A DNA stretch of 64,000 nt from JBBRQP01 sp038226175 (lineage in GTDB: Bacteria > Cyanobacteriota > Cyanobacteriia > Gloeobacterales > Anthocerotibacteraceae), in NCBI GenBank assembly GCA_038226175.1, contig JBBRQP010000005.1, forward strand, positions 5,388-69,387, given 5' to 3'. Below are positions 35,079-43,860 of the stretch, one piece after another. The stretch's first letter is position 1. Every line of letters begins with the position of its first letter. The position numbers and the translations under genes are program-made. The notes below the pieces were generated by a model that saw nothing but the letters and a program-made list of their open reading frames with translations, was not told where the DNA came from and made no database searches.

Positions 35079-35513
35079 CTAACCCATTTCTAGGCGAAAG
35101 AGAACCTGACCAAATTCGACGGGTTGACCATTTTCCACTAAGATTTCGGCAATTCGCCCAGCAGATTCTGCATCAATGTTATTCATCAGTTTCATCGCTT
35201 CGATGATACAAACCGTCTGACCGACCCGTACCCGGTCATTGACTTCCACGAAGGGGTCAGCTTCGGGAGAGGTGGCCCGATAAAAGGTGCCAACCATCGG
35301 CGCTTTGACTTCGACGAGGTTACTAGGCGTAGCTGTTGGCACCGCAGCACTCATAGGCGATGTTGCCATGAGCGGCACTGCACTCACCATTGTCGTTCCG
35401 GTGTTTTTGCGAATCGTAAGCTGGGTGTCACCATCCTTGAGTTCGAGTTCGGTGACATCGGTCTTGTTGAGAATCTGGATCAGTTCACGGATTTCAGAGA
35501 GGTCAAATTTCAC
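35079..35513 (-). CDS. accB: Biotin carboxyl carrier protein of acetyl-CoA carboxylase
   Basis: 144 residues. An N-terminal helical stretch and an Ala/Pro-rich linker precede the biotinyl domain (APMVGTFYRATSPEADPFVE), with biotin attached to Lys108 of IEAMKLMN. Its GTG start overlaps the efp stop as GTGA, a tight coupling. The efp-accB pair is common in cyanobacteria. Carries CO2 for malonyl-CoA formation in fatty acid synthesis. Confidence 0.95.
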   Translation of the reverse strand: MKFDLSEIRELIQILNKTDVTELELKDGDTQLTIRKNTGTTMVSAVPLMATSPMSAAVPTATPSNLVEVKAPMVGTFYRATSPEADPFVEVNDRVRVGQTVCIIEAMKLMNNIDAESAGRIAEILVENGQPVEFGQVLFRLEMG

Positions 35514-36070
35514 TGCTCGCGTCCTAGGTAAGAATCCGAACGGGTATCGATCTTGATGCGGTCACCAATATTCACAAAAATTGGTACCTGAACCGTCGCT
35601 CCGGTTTCAACGGTCGCGGCCTTGAGGGTGTTAGTCGCCGTATCACCCTTGAAGCCCGGATCAGTTTGGGTGACTTCGAGAATCACAAAGTTGGGAAGTT
35701 CGACACCAATGACCGTATCTTTATAAACCAGTACACTGACAGTCATGCCTTCTTTGATATATTTGACACCCGGTCCAATCTCTTCGGCTTTGAGTTCACT
35801 CTGTTCGTAACTATCCATGTTCATAAAGATAAAGGCTCCACCCTCAGGGTAGAGAAACTGCATTTCGCTCTTCTCGACTGTGGCTGAAGGTAACATTTCC
35901 CCAGCTCGAAAAGTACGTTCATTAACAGAACCGGACTGGACACTTTTGAGTTTGGTACGGACAAACGCCGAGCCTTTGCCTGGTTTGACGTGCTGAAATT
36001 CTATGACCCGCCACGCCTGTCCATCTAATTCAATCGTGGTGCCTGTGCGAAAATCATTGCTCGAAATCAT
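35510..36070 (-). CDS. efp: Elongation factor P
   Basis: 186 residues with three beta-barrel domains: KOW-like start (MISSNDFRTGTTIELDGQAW), the modification loop HVKPGKGSAFVRTK, and the C-terminal GDRIKIDTRSDSYLGRE. Relieves ribosome stalling at proline runs. The loop residue is lysine, in K-P-G-K-G. Upstream gene of the efp-accB pair. Confidence 0.97.
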   Translation of the reverse strand: MISSNDFRTGTTIELDGQAWRVIEFQHVKPGKGSAFVRTKLKSVQSGSVNERTFRAGEMLPSATVEKSEMQFLYPEGGAFIFMNMDSYEQSELKAEEIGPGVKYIKEGMTVSVLVYKDTVIGVELPNFVILEVTQTDPGFKGDTATNTLKAATVETGATVQVPIFVNIGDRIKIDTRSDSYLGREQ

Positions 36071-36255
36071 AGACCGTACCTGTGATCATGACTAGTTAAT
36101 CACGAATCTAGCCCTTTTGGATAGCGTAACGTCCACAAAATCTGCTGCTCACGCCATCTTGGCGCATCGGTTGGGTCAACAATCAACTTCTGACTAGGCC
36201 TCGGGTGCTGGCACAATTTCAGGGACAATATGAGAGACGCACGTTAGGTAGTTGT

Positions 36256-37182
36256 ATGCGAGTTTTGATTGTGGGCGGAACACGGTTTGTGGGTTATCAC
36301 CTATGTTTACAGTTGGTGCAAGCCGGGCATGAGGTGGTTTTATTTAACCGCGGTCAACATCCGGCGACCTTACCCGAAGGTGTCGAACGCCTCATCGGTG
36401 ACCGGGATGACTTTGCCCAAATACCAAATCTATTAGCGGGACAAAAGTTTGATGCGGTTTTTGATACTAGTGGTCGCCAGCAAGCCCAGACTGCGGTCTT
36501 TGCCGAATACTTCCGGGGTAAGGTGGCGCATTTTGTCTACATCAGTTCGGCTGGGGTCTATCAACTCACCGAGCTTTGGCCCTTGAGTGAGGCGAGCCCC
36601 CTTGATCCTAAGAGCCGTCATATCGGCAAAAGTGAAACTGACGAGTATTTACTGGCTGACCCTGCGCTGTGTGCCACGAGTATTCGTCCGGTTTATATTT
36701 ATGGTCCACGCAACTACAACGATATTGAGGCTTGGTTTTTTGATCGTCTAGTCCATGACCAGCCAATTTTAATACCAGGTGATGGTCAGAGTCTGACCCA
36801 ACTCGGTCATGCAGCTGATCTGGCACGGGCTTGTGTCGCGGTCTTGGGTAAGCCGCAAGCTGTCGGACAGATTTATAATGTCAGTGGCGCTGAATATATG
36901 TCGTTTGTGGGTCTGGCGCGCGCCTGTGCTGAAGTCTGTAACAAAAAAGCTGATATCCGATTTTTTGATCCCAGCACCTATCCTGATTTTGGGCGCAAAT
37001 TTTTTCCGTTACGCCAACAGCACTTTTTCACCGCAATTACCAAAGCTCAGCAGGATTTGGCTTGGCAACCGGAGTTTTCTTTGGCGGCGGGGCTGGCTGA
37101 CTCTCTTACTTGGTATCACGACTCTGGACGAATTAACCAGAGCGCAGACTTGCGTAAGGACAAAATTATTTTGGCAGGATAA
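36256..37182 (+). CDS. NAD-dependent epimerase/dehydratase (CSP41-like)
   Basis: 308 residues from ATG 36256 (MRVLIVGGTRFVGYHL); the earlier open codons are not used. An extended SDR fold with the nucleotide loop GGTRFVGYH, HFVYISSAGVYQ, and SIRPVYIYGPRNYND. The family tyrosine-lysine pair is absent as YxxxK, as in chloroplast CSP41 proteins, which bind RNA or ribosomes rather than sugar nucleotides. Either role is possible. Confidence 0.75.
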   Translation: MRVLIVGGTRFVGYHLCLQLVQAGHEVVLFNRGQHPATLPEGVERLIGDRDDFAQIPNLLAGQKFDAVFDTSGRQQAQTAVFAEYFRGKVAHFVYISSAGVYQLTELWPLSEASPLDPKSRHIGKSETDEYLLADPALCATSIRPVYIYGPRNYNDIEAWFFDRLVHDQPILIPGDGQSLTQLGHAADLARACVAVLGKPQAVGQIYNVSGAEYMSFVGLARACAEVCNKKADIRFFDPSTYPDFGRKFFPLRQQHFFTAITKAQQDLAWQPEFSLAAGLADSLTWYHDSGRINQSADLRKDKIILAG

Positions 37183-37219
37183 ACGGGCTAGACTACTAAA
37201 GTCCCGAATGGTCGGCATC

Positions 37220-38059
37220 ATGTGGGAATTGACGATCATTACTGATACGATCCTCGAAGAAACCTGTTTGTGGCGGGTAACCGATTGGGATGTATTGGGT
37301 GTGGCAACAGAAACCCGCGACGGCATTTTACGGGTACGAATTTTTAGTCGAGTACCGCTCACGCCGAAAACTTTAGCCCTACTAGAGACTGACCTTACCC
37401 AAGATGCGGCAACATTTGGGCTAGCCATGCCGAAGCTCGAAACTATAGAGATCCCCCATCAAGACTGGGCAACCCAATGGATGACCCACTGGCACCCGCG
37501 CCCAGTCGGTGAAAAATTTATGATTTGTCCGGTTTGGATGACCTGTGAGCCGGGTGAGCGGTTGGTGCTCAAATTAGATGCTGGTTTAGCCTTTGGGACG
37601 GGCGAGCATGAGACGAGCCGTCTGTGTTTGCAAGCCCTAGAGCGTTGTATCAAAGGCGGTGAGCGTGTTGCTGATATCGGTTGTGGGTCGGGTATTTTGA
37701 CGATTGGTGCGCTGTTACTCGGTGCCGCTTCAGCTCAGGCGGTAGATCTAGAAGACCAAGCTGTTAGTGCAACGGCACAAAATCTCGCTCACAATGGCTT
37801 AATCGCTATCGTCAAAGAAGGCAGTGTCAGTGGGATCACACCACCCGTCGATGGCATTTTGTGCAATATCTTGGCACCCGTAATTTTGGAATTATTACCG
37901 CAGATCGAAGACCTGTTACAACCAGGAGCTTGGGCGATTTTTAGCGGCACGTTGATCACGCAAATTCCTCAGATCACAGCGGCTTTTGGCGACCGTTGGT
38001 TATTACAAGAGACCTTGACGGAGGGACAGTGGGCGGCTTTGATCGCGCAGCGCGCTTAA
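37220..38059 (+). CDS. prmA: Ribosomal protein L11 methyltransferase
   Basis: About 280 residues from ATG 37220 (MWELTIITDTILEET); ATG 37208 is four codons earlier. The frame open upstream to 36809 overlaps the epimerase gene and is not used. SAM-binding motifs: LDAGLAFGTGEHETSRLCL, VADIGCGSGILTIGALLLG, and the N-I-L-A-P motif (ILCNILAPVILEL). Trimethylates ribosomal protein L11. Overlaps rsmE by about 31 bp. Confidence 0.93.
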   Translation: MWELTIITDTILEETCLWRVTDWDVLGVATETRDGILRVRIFSRVPLTPKTLALLETDLTQDAATFGLAMPKLETIEIPHQDWATQWMTHWHPRPVGEKFMICPVWMTCEPGERLVLKLDAGLAFGTGEHETSRLCLQALERCIKGGERVADIGCGSGILTIGALLLGAASAQAVDLEDQAVSATAQNLAHNGLIAIVKEGSVSGITPPVDGILCNILAPVILELLPQIEDLLQPGAWAIFSGTLITQIPQITAAFGDRWLLQETLTEGQWAALIAQRA

Positions 38060-38763
38060 AGCAGCTACCGCGCCTTTGGTGCAATCCAGCCTGCTTTGCT
38101 GAGCAAACAATCCAGCTCGAAGCGGCTCAGAACCATTACCTCAAGCGGGTTTTGCGCCTACGGGCTGGGGCAGAAATTTTGGTGCTCAATGGCGAGGGGC
38201 AAATCTGGCGAGCCCTCTGGCACGAAGCTACGGCGCAACTAGTTGAACTGTTGACGCTGACGCCGACCGAACCCCCTTTTCCCGTTTGGCTGGGTGTCGG
38301 TGTTCTCAAAGGTGACACGATGGATTGGCTAATCCAAAAAGCCACTGAATTAGGCGTGACCACCATTCAGCCGCTGACCACGGCCTATACCCAACTCACG
38401 CCTTCACCCCAAAAACAATTGCGTTGGCAACAGATTAGCCGTGAAGCCTGTGAGCAGTGTGAACGCCTTTATTTACCGCAGATTTTGCCAGTGATGCCCT
38501 TAGTCCAAGTCCAATGTCCCTCTGCTTTGCAGTACATCGCGGTTGCCCGACAGTTGGCTAAGCCCACACCACTGTTGTTGAACCATCTGCAAACCCAAGT
38601 ACCGCAGCCGATAGGTATTTGGATTGGCCCAGAGGGAGGCTGGCAGGAGCAAGAAGTCCACGTCCACGCGGCGATGCCTGTTTCGCTCGGTACCCGAATT
38701 TTACGCGCAGAGACCGCTGTTTGTACGGCTTTATCCCTGATTACAGCTTGGATGGAAGCTTAA
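38029..38763 (+). CDS. rsmE: 16S rRNA m3U1498 methyltransferase RsmE
   Basis: About 244 residues from GTG 38029, which follows CGGAGGG and lies inside the end of prmA; TTG 37996 is a less likely start. SPOUT fold: N-terminal PUA-like region (QNHYLKRVLRLRAGAEILVLNG), then MDWLIQKATELGVTTIQPL and the knotted C-terminal IWIGPEGGW, LGTRILRAETAVCTAL. Modifies U1498 in the ribosome decoding region. Overlaps prmA, so the two are coupled. Confidence 0.92.
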   Translation: MGGFDRAARLKQLPRLWCNPACFAEQTIQLEAAQNHYLKRVLRLRAGAEILVLNGEGQIWRALWHEATAQLVELLTLTPTEPPFPVWLGVGVLKGDTMDWLIQKATELGVTTIQPLTTAYTQLTPSPQKQLRWQQISREACEQCERLYLPQILPVMPLVQVQCPSALQYIAVARQLAKPTPLLLNHLQTQVPQPIGIWIGPEGGWQEQEVHVHAAMPVSLGTRILRAETAVCTALSLITAWMEA

Positions 38764-38822
38764 GATTGAACTAAAATGATAGGTCACACAACCTAAATCT
38801 ATAACATCAGGATTTTAGTTTA

Positions 38823-39503
38823 ATGCCTACCCCCCACCAACAATTCTGGCAATGTTTACCCGTGATCTATGGTTCCGGCTCTGAACATATGCAGCGTGAC
38901 CTTGACCTACTCGATAAACATCAACAAGGCCTGATTCCCTCAACTTTTTATCTTTCGGTATGGACTCCCGCAGCTCTGTCAGTGGGCTATCATCAGCAAA
39001 ATTTGCGTGCGGACTGGCATAAGCTAACGCCTATCCGTCGTCCAACCGGGGGGCGTGCAGTTTGGCACGGTGGCGATATCACCTATACCTTGGTGACTTC
39101 CGGGCTGAGGGGTAATTTAGTTGAGACCTATCAGCAACTTTCGAGTATCCTGATTCAGGCTTTTGCTCAGCTTGGCGTTAGCCTAGATTATGGCGGGGGC
39201 GATCCGGATTATCGGGGACAAACCGCTTGTTTTGCACAACCAACGGGTGCTGATCTGTGTTGGCAAGGTTACAAAGTGATTGGTTCGGCGCAATTACGAC
39301 GCGGTCAGGCAATTTTACAGCAGGGATCAATCCTGCTGGAGCCTGATTACCGTTTTTTACAAGAGCTTTTTCCGGATACTGACTTACCGATTCGCGGTCT
39401 TCAGGAAATCCTGGGCTATACACCCCACCCACAAGCAATGCGCCGGGTCATAGCCCAGAGCATTGCTGAGGTTTTACAAACCGAAGTGAGCTGGGTCATT
39501 TAA
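38823..39503 (+). CDS. Lipoate/biotin protein ligase-family protein
   Basis: 226 residues. The LplA/LipB fold is marked by MQRDLDLLDKHQQG, PAALSVGYHQ, RRPTGGRAVWHGGDITYTL (lipoyl-AMP binding) and VIGSAQLRRGQAILQQGSIL (G-S-A-Q-x-R, the catalytic-lysine region; the first lysine is in GYKVIGSA). It could transfer lipoate or octanoate to 2-oxoacid dehydrogenase or GcvH proteins. Which step it serves cannot be told. Overlaps the convergent bcp gene by 4 bp. Confidence 0.85.
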   Translation: MPTPHQQFWQCLPVIYGSGSEHMQRDLDLLDKHQQGLIPSTFYLSVWTPAALSVGYHQQNLRADWHKLTPIRRPTGGRAVWHGGDITYTLVTSGLRGNLVETYQQLSSILIQAFAQLGVSLDYGGGDPDYRGQTACFAQPTGADLCWQGYKVIGSAQLRRGQAILQQGSILLEPDYRFLQELFPDTDLPIRGLQEILGYTPHPQAMRRVIAQSIAEVLQTEVSWVI

Positions 39504-39934
39504 CCAACAGCAGCGAGAATATCCTCGGCATGGGTAGCCGTGTTGACTGTGGTGTAGACCTGTTGGATCAGGCCATCGGTGCCGATGATATAAGTAATAC
39601 GTTTGGCATAGGCGCCACCGGAAGCATCGTAGGCTTCAGCGACTTTACCACCCACATCGGCGAGCAGGGGGAAGGGGAGATTAAATTTGGCACTAAAGGC
39701 TTGGTGAGAGGTTTCGTCATCCATGCTGACGCCAAATACTTTGATGCCTTTGGCTAAATACTGCTCCCAGTTATCCCGAAAACTACAGGCTTCTTTGGTG
39801 CAACCAGGGGTGTCATCTTTGGGGTAAAAGTACAAAACTACCATCTGACCCTTGAGGGCAGCAAGGCTTACGTTTTGACCATGGGTATCGTTAACGGTAA
39901 AATCTGGTGCTGGGGTGCCTACTGCTAAAGCCAT
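39500..39934 (-). CDS. bcp: Bcp/PrxQ thioredoxin-dependent peroxiredoxin
   Basis: 144 residues from the ATG at about 39934 (MALAVGTPAPDFTVND). The peroxidatic Cys45 and resolving Cys50 lie in DDTPGCTKEACSFRDNW, as in atypical 2-Cys PrxQ. Reduces peroxides with thioredoxin electrons, fitting a photosynthetic cell. The TTG-started upstream extension is ignored. Confidence 0.93.
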   Translation of the reverse strand: MALAVGTPAPDFTVNDTHGQNVSLAALKGQMVVLYFYPKDDTPGCTKEACSFRDNWEQYLAKGIKVFGVSMDDETSHQAFSAKFNLPFPLLADVGGKVAEAYDASGGAYAKRITYIIGTDGLIQQVYTTVNTATHAEDILAAVG

Positions 39935-40038
39935 GTCCGCCTCGTGTGTGCTGTCTCTATGGTGAGCGGGAAACCTAGGTTGTGTCAAGGTATACCAATT
40001 AGCAAATGAGTGTTTATACTCTTTTCGTTTGCATAGTC

Positions 40039-40190
40039 AGCCCCCCCGCCCCATAAATGGGGAGCTAAAACCAGCTAATACTTGGTTTGGATACCTGAGC
40101 TTAGAGTCAAAGGAGAGTTAACGCTTTATTTCTAAAAGTGTAGCTTTCCCCAAGAGTGCCCTGGCTCCCCATTTATGGGGCGGGGGGGCT
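40039..40190. repeat. 152-bp palindromic (MITE-like) element, copy A
   Basis: Perfect 27-bp inverted ends at 40039-40065 and 40164-40190, beginning AGCCCCCCCGCCCC and holding an inner CCCCAT/ATGGGG. The interior contains TAAAACCAGCTAATACTTGG and GAGAGTTAACGCTTTA. No coding capacity. The bases just outside the left end (40016-40038) match those of copy B. It ends 4 bp before the stop of the DinG-like gene. Confidence 0.85.
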
Positions 40191-40194
40191 TGAG

Positions 40195-42069
40195 CTAACG
40201 CAAATACTTGGCAAATAATTCAGGATCAAACCTATGGGTAAGCTGCGCTGAGGGTAAACTTCTTAGGAGTTTTTTACCGTAGCCTTTATTCGTCAAACGC
40301 GGATCAAGTAATGTGACAATACCGCGATCCGTCGTCGTGCGAATCAGGCGACCAAAGCCTTGTTTGAGCCGTAATGCCGCATGGGGTAAAGCTAATTCTT
40401 CAAACCAAGAACGGTTGAGTTGCGATTTCAATTGTTCACAGCGCGCATCATAGACCGGATCACCAGGACTCTGAAATGGCAGGCGGTCAATAATTACCAT
40501 TGATAATTGAGAACCCGTGATTGAAATGCCTTCCCACAAGGAGTTAACCCCAAATAGAACCGGGTTAGGTGTCGTCAAAAACCAATCTAGCAAAGCCCGT
40601 TTACTGCTTTGATCTTGATTTTTACAAGGCCATTTTACTTGCTGAGAAACTAATCCATACACCTCAAGCATAGCTTTATTGGAAGTAAACAGAACAAACG
40701 CTCGTCCCTGACTAAGATTAAGTAGATCAGCTACTTCTTGGGCAACTGCTTGATTATAGATATTTTCTGATGGCAATGGTAGATGTTTTGGCACATAAAG
40801 TAGACATTGTTCATCATAATTAAACGGACTATCTAGCTGGACTTCTAGGGCTTGTGCTGTTTTTAAGCCAACTTGTTGACGAAAATAATTAAAAGGGTCT
40901 TGACTCAGGGCACTCAAGGTTGCACTCATAAAAATCACTGTCGGACTATCACTACTAAACAACCAGTTTTGTAAAACAGGAGCTACATCAAGAGGCGTAC
41001 TCAGCAGGGCAGTTTTTAACTCGCGCCCTTGTTTATTACCTTCAATATGTACCCAGTTGATTAACTCACGATTGCGCGCATTGTGGGTCAGGTGATCTAA
41101 ATGATTACAATAGCCTGTTAGTGTTTGTAAAATTTTTTCCTGACGCATTTGCTTTTCAGTATCTGATCCGGCGATAGGCTGCTGTAGATGCTCACGCAGT
41201 TTATCTAACCGCTGAAAAAGTGGAATTAAATTAACATAATCAGGACTAAACGGACGGTCATTTGTGCCATTTACTAGTAAGTCCATAAAGATTTTTTGAG
41301 CTTCCGTCTCTATTTCATTGGTATAAATTTGCAGCTCGCCAAAATGTTTGCGTACCCGACGTAATAAATGGCGTATCCCAAAATTGCTGATTTCACTAGT
41401 AAAGGCATTGGTAGCGTAGTCATAAAACTGGTGGGCTTCATCAACAATCAGCAGGTCATAGGGCGGTAAAAGACTACCTCCTGTGAGATGATCAGCCATC
41501 AACAGCGCATGATTGACAATCAAAACATCAGCTTTTTCTAACTCGCGGCGAGCAGAGAAATACTTGCAATCTTGATAGTAACTACAGCTTTTGCCGAGAC
41601 AATCATCCGCATCCGACTTGATATCTTCCCAGATTTCACTACTGGGCAAGCGCGGTAATTCTGCCCAATCACCAGTTTCACTGCCATAAGCCCAATCCCG
41701 CAGCTCGGGTGGTGCCAAAAGCGATTGCTCTAGGCGACGCAGGGACACGTAATGACGACGACCCTTGACGAGATAAGCCGTAAATTTGCCCAGGGCTTTT
41801 TGGAGAACAGGGATATCGCTTTGCAAATATTGATCCTGTAAGGCAATCGTTGCCGTAGCAATAACAACCCGTTTACCGCTCAGTAAGGCAGGAACTAACC
41901 CAGCAAAAGACTTACCTACACCCGTTGGGGCTTCACAGACCGCAGGCAAACGCTCCGCAAACGCCCGTTCAATGGTGCGGGCAAGATCCAGTTGGGCTTG
42001 GCGGACTTCATAACCGGGTAAGACTTGTTGTAGGCGATCAAAGGCAGCAGTAAGGGTTAATTTTTTCAT
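40195..42069 (-). CDS. DinG-like ATP-dependent DNA helicase (XPD-related)
   Basis: 624 residues. Superfamily 2 motifs: VCEAPTGVGKSFAGLVPALL (Walker A), LIVDEAHQFYD (DEAH), FMSATL, and the late LKQGFGRLIRTTTDRG (motif VI). Four cysteines around LGKSCSYYQDCKYFSAR can hold the [4Fe-4S] cluster of XPD/DinG helicases, and VLIVNHALLMADHL follows it. Acts on DNA with 5'-3' polarity in the family, in repair and R-loop removal. Full length. Confidence 0.9.
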   Translation of the reverse strand: MKKLTLTAAFDRLQQVLPGYEVRQAQLDLARTIERAFAERLPAVCEAPTGVGKSFAGLVPALLSGKRVVIATATIALQDQYLQSDIPVLQKALGKFTAYLVKGRRHYVSLRRLEQSLLAPPELRDWAYGSETGDWAELPRLPSSEIWEDIKSDADDCLGKSCSYYQDCKYFSARRELEKADVLIVNHALLMADHLTGGSLLPPYDLLIVDEAHQFYDYATNAFTSEISNFGIRHLLRRVRKHFGELQIYTNEIETEAQKIFMDLLVNGTNDRPFSPDYVNLIPLFQRLDKLREHLQQPIAGSDTEKQMRQEKILQTLTGYCNHLDHLTHNARNRELINWVHIEGNKQGRELKTALLSTPLDVAPVLQNWLFSSDSPTVIFMSATLSALSQDPFNYFRQQVGLKTAQALEVQLDSPFNYDEQCLLYVPKHLPLPSENIYNQAVAQEVADLLNLSQGRAFVLFTSNKAMLEVYGLVSQQVKWPCKNQDQSSKRALLDWFLTTPNPVLFGVNSLWEGISITGSQLSMVIIDRLPFQSPGDPVYDARCEQLKSQLNRSWFEELALPHAALRLKQGFGRLIRTTTDRGIVTLLDPRLTNKGYGKKLLRSLPSAQLTHRFDPELFAKYLR

Positions 42070-42137
42070 CCGTGACTCAGTAACCCTCTAATTTTAGTCC
42101 GCCCGTGCTCCGCCAATATGCTTATTATGAAGATGCT

Positions 42138-43559
42138 TTAATTTTTAACCCTCACCCGATAGCTTAGGATCGCCGTGCCATCAGCCGCCACAGGGACGGT
42201 AAACTTAGCTGCGAAAGCACTAGTTTTTTCCCACTTAAATGAGGAAGAGATCACATCCCAATCACCGTTAATTGGTTCATTAATAGTAACGGTAATTGGT
42301 TCGCTTTTGCGATTACGTAAGGTGATTTCGTAGGCATATTCGTAAGTGCTGTTTTTGAGAGCTTGATAATCTGTTTGTTTACGTTCAGCGACGATATCGA
42401 AGGCTTCGCCCACTCTGACGGTTACTGTTTCATCTTTGGGGGTGTGGTCGATGCGGTCTTCACCAATGAATTGTTGCCCGCCTTTACTATCAGATTTATA
42501 GAGGCGTACGATACCAGCAGGTAAAGGTTGACCAAGATTATTCTTTTGACTATTAACCAGTTGAATCGAAACCGCTACTTTCTCTTTGATCGGGACACCG
42601 GGTTGATTGTAACCACGATAATAACCCGATTGTCCCGAGAGGGTAAAGAGCTTGTGAATGCTAATACCCTGAGCTTCTAGTAAGCTAATTTGCTTAGTTT
42701 GATTATTTTTGAGCGTAGTCGGACGTTGCAGCGTATAAAGATGATATTCAAAAAGGTTTTCTTGTTGAAATTGTTGTGCACTATCTGACATGCTTCTTTT
42801 CGCAACATTTGAGAGTATATCTACAGGTTGATTATCTACCCGATTCACATCACCCGCAACTAACTGTAACTGAGCATTTTTATACTCCGTGCCACTTTTA
42901 TTATCTATTGTTACCCAACCCGTAAGATCAGCCTGAGTATCCTTAGCATTAATTAACAAAACATAATCAGCCTGCCAATCAAGATTATCGGTTAGATAAG
43001 AGACCTCGACATTTTGAGATGCAGGGTTTTCATTACTAAGTTGCCAAATCAACGTCGGTTTAGCAATCAGACTTTCAGGCAACTGCGGGAAGCGTATTTC
43101 AGCGATATTAACAGGATTAATGACGATTTGGTTACCAATTTGCCAGACCGCACCTTCATTATTAGACAATAATACGGCATCTGTTGGGGTTAGTTTCTCA
43201 GTACCATTATCTGTTTGCTTAAGGACTAGGACTAGCTTTTTACCAACATATTTATCTAATAACTTTGCTGGAGAAAGTAAATCATACTCATAATTTTGTT
43301 CGAGAACGTTAAGGGCTTGAGGGCTAGTTAATGACTTGATATGCACGGTCTTAGGATTGATCTTTTCAGCAACACCCATAAATTTTAAGGACTGCTCTCC
43401 CGAGGGAATTTGTAGAGCGCGCACTTCCCGAATCAAACCAATATTGGAGTTATACACTGTCACAAAGAGAGATTTTTGCGTATCTGGTGTACTGGTATAG
43501 ACCTCAGCATTCACGGCGGTACTCATCAGCAGTAAACTCAATAGGGCAAGACGCTTCAT
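42138..43559 (-). CDS. Exported DUF4139 protein
   Basis: 473 residues with a signal peptide (MKRLALLSLLLMSTAVNA). The body matches DUF4139: VTVYNSNIGLIREVR, SYLTDNLDWQADYVLLI, LTGWVTIDNKSGTEYKNAQLQLVAGDVNRV, and a C-terminal beta region (TVRVGEAFDIVAERKQ, YEYAYEITLRNRK). Function of the family is unknown; the protein is periplasmic or outer-membrane associated by its signal. Flanked on its upstream side by repeat copy B. Confidence 0.85.
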   Translation of the reverse strand: MKRLALLSLLLMSTAVNAEVYTSTPDTQKSLFVTVYNSNIGLIREVRALQIPSGEQSLKFMGVAEKINPKTVHIKSLTSPQALNVLEQNYEYDLLSPAKLLDKYVGKKLVLVLKQTDNGTEKLTPTDAVLLSNNEGAVWQIGNQIVINPVNIAEIRFPQLPESLIAKPTLIWQLSNENPASQNVEVSYLTDNLDWQADYVLLINAKDTQADLTGWVTIDNKSGTEYKNAQLQLVAGDVNRVDNQPVDILSNVAKRSMSDSAQQFQQENLFEYHLYTLQRPTTLKNNQTKQISLLEAQGISIHKLFTLSGQSGYYRGYNQPGVPIKEKVAVSIQLVNSQKNNLGQPLPAGIVRLYKSDSKGGQQFIGEDRIDHTPKDETVTVRVGEAFDIVAERKQTDYQALKNSTYEYAYEITLRNRKSEPITVTINEPINGDWDVISSSFKWEKTSAFAAKFTVPVAADGTAILSYRVRVKN

Positions 43560-43652
43560 TCATGACACTCCAAGGGTCTACTTGATATGATATCAATTTT
43601 GAAGGAGCAGACCTATGACACTTGAACTTATACTCTTTCCGTTTGAATCGTC

Positions 43653-43790
43653 AGCCCCCCCGCCCCATAAATGGGGAGCCAAGGCACTCTTAGAGTAAGT
43701 TACACTTGCAGCACTAAAGCGTTAACTCTCTTTGGTATCCAAACCAAGTATTAGCTGGTTTTAGCTCCCCATTTATGGGGCGGGGGGGCT
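43653..43790. repeat. 138-bp palindromic (MITE-like) element, copy B
   Basis: The same 27-bp ends as copy A (43653-43679 and 43764-43790). The interior matches copy A when reverse-complemented, apart from about 14 bp missing near the middle and scattered changes. The left outer flank (TATACTCTTTCCGTTTGAAT) still matches that of copy A in direct orientation. It occupies the 43560-43860 gap, which holds no gene. Confidence 0.85.
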
Positions 43791-43860
43791 TTCTCAGGGC
43801 ATGGATGACTCAGCCTATCATTGACAGACCGACTCTCTTTTTAGGGGGTCATTTCAAACT

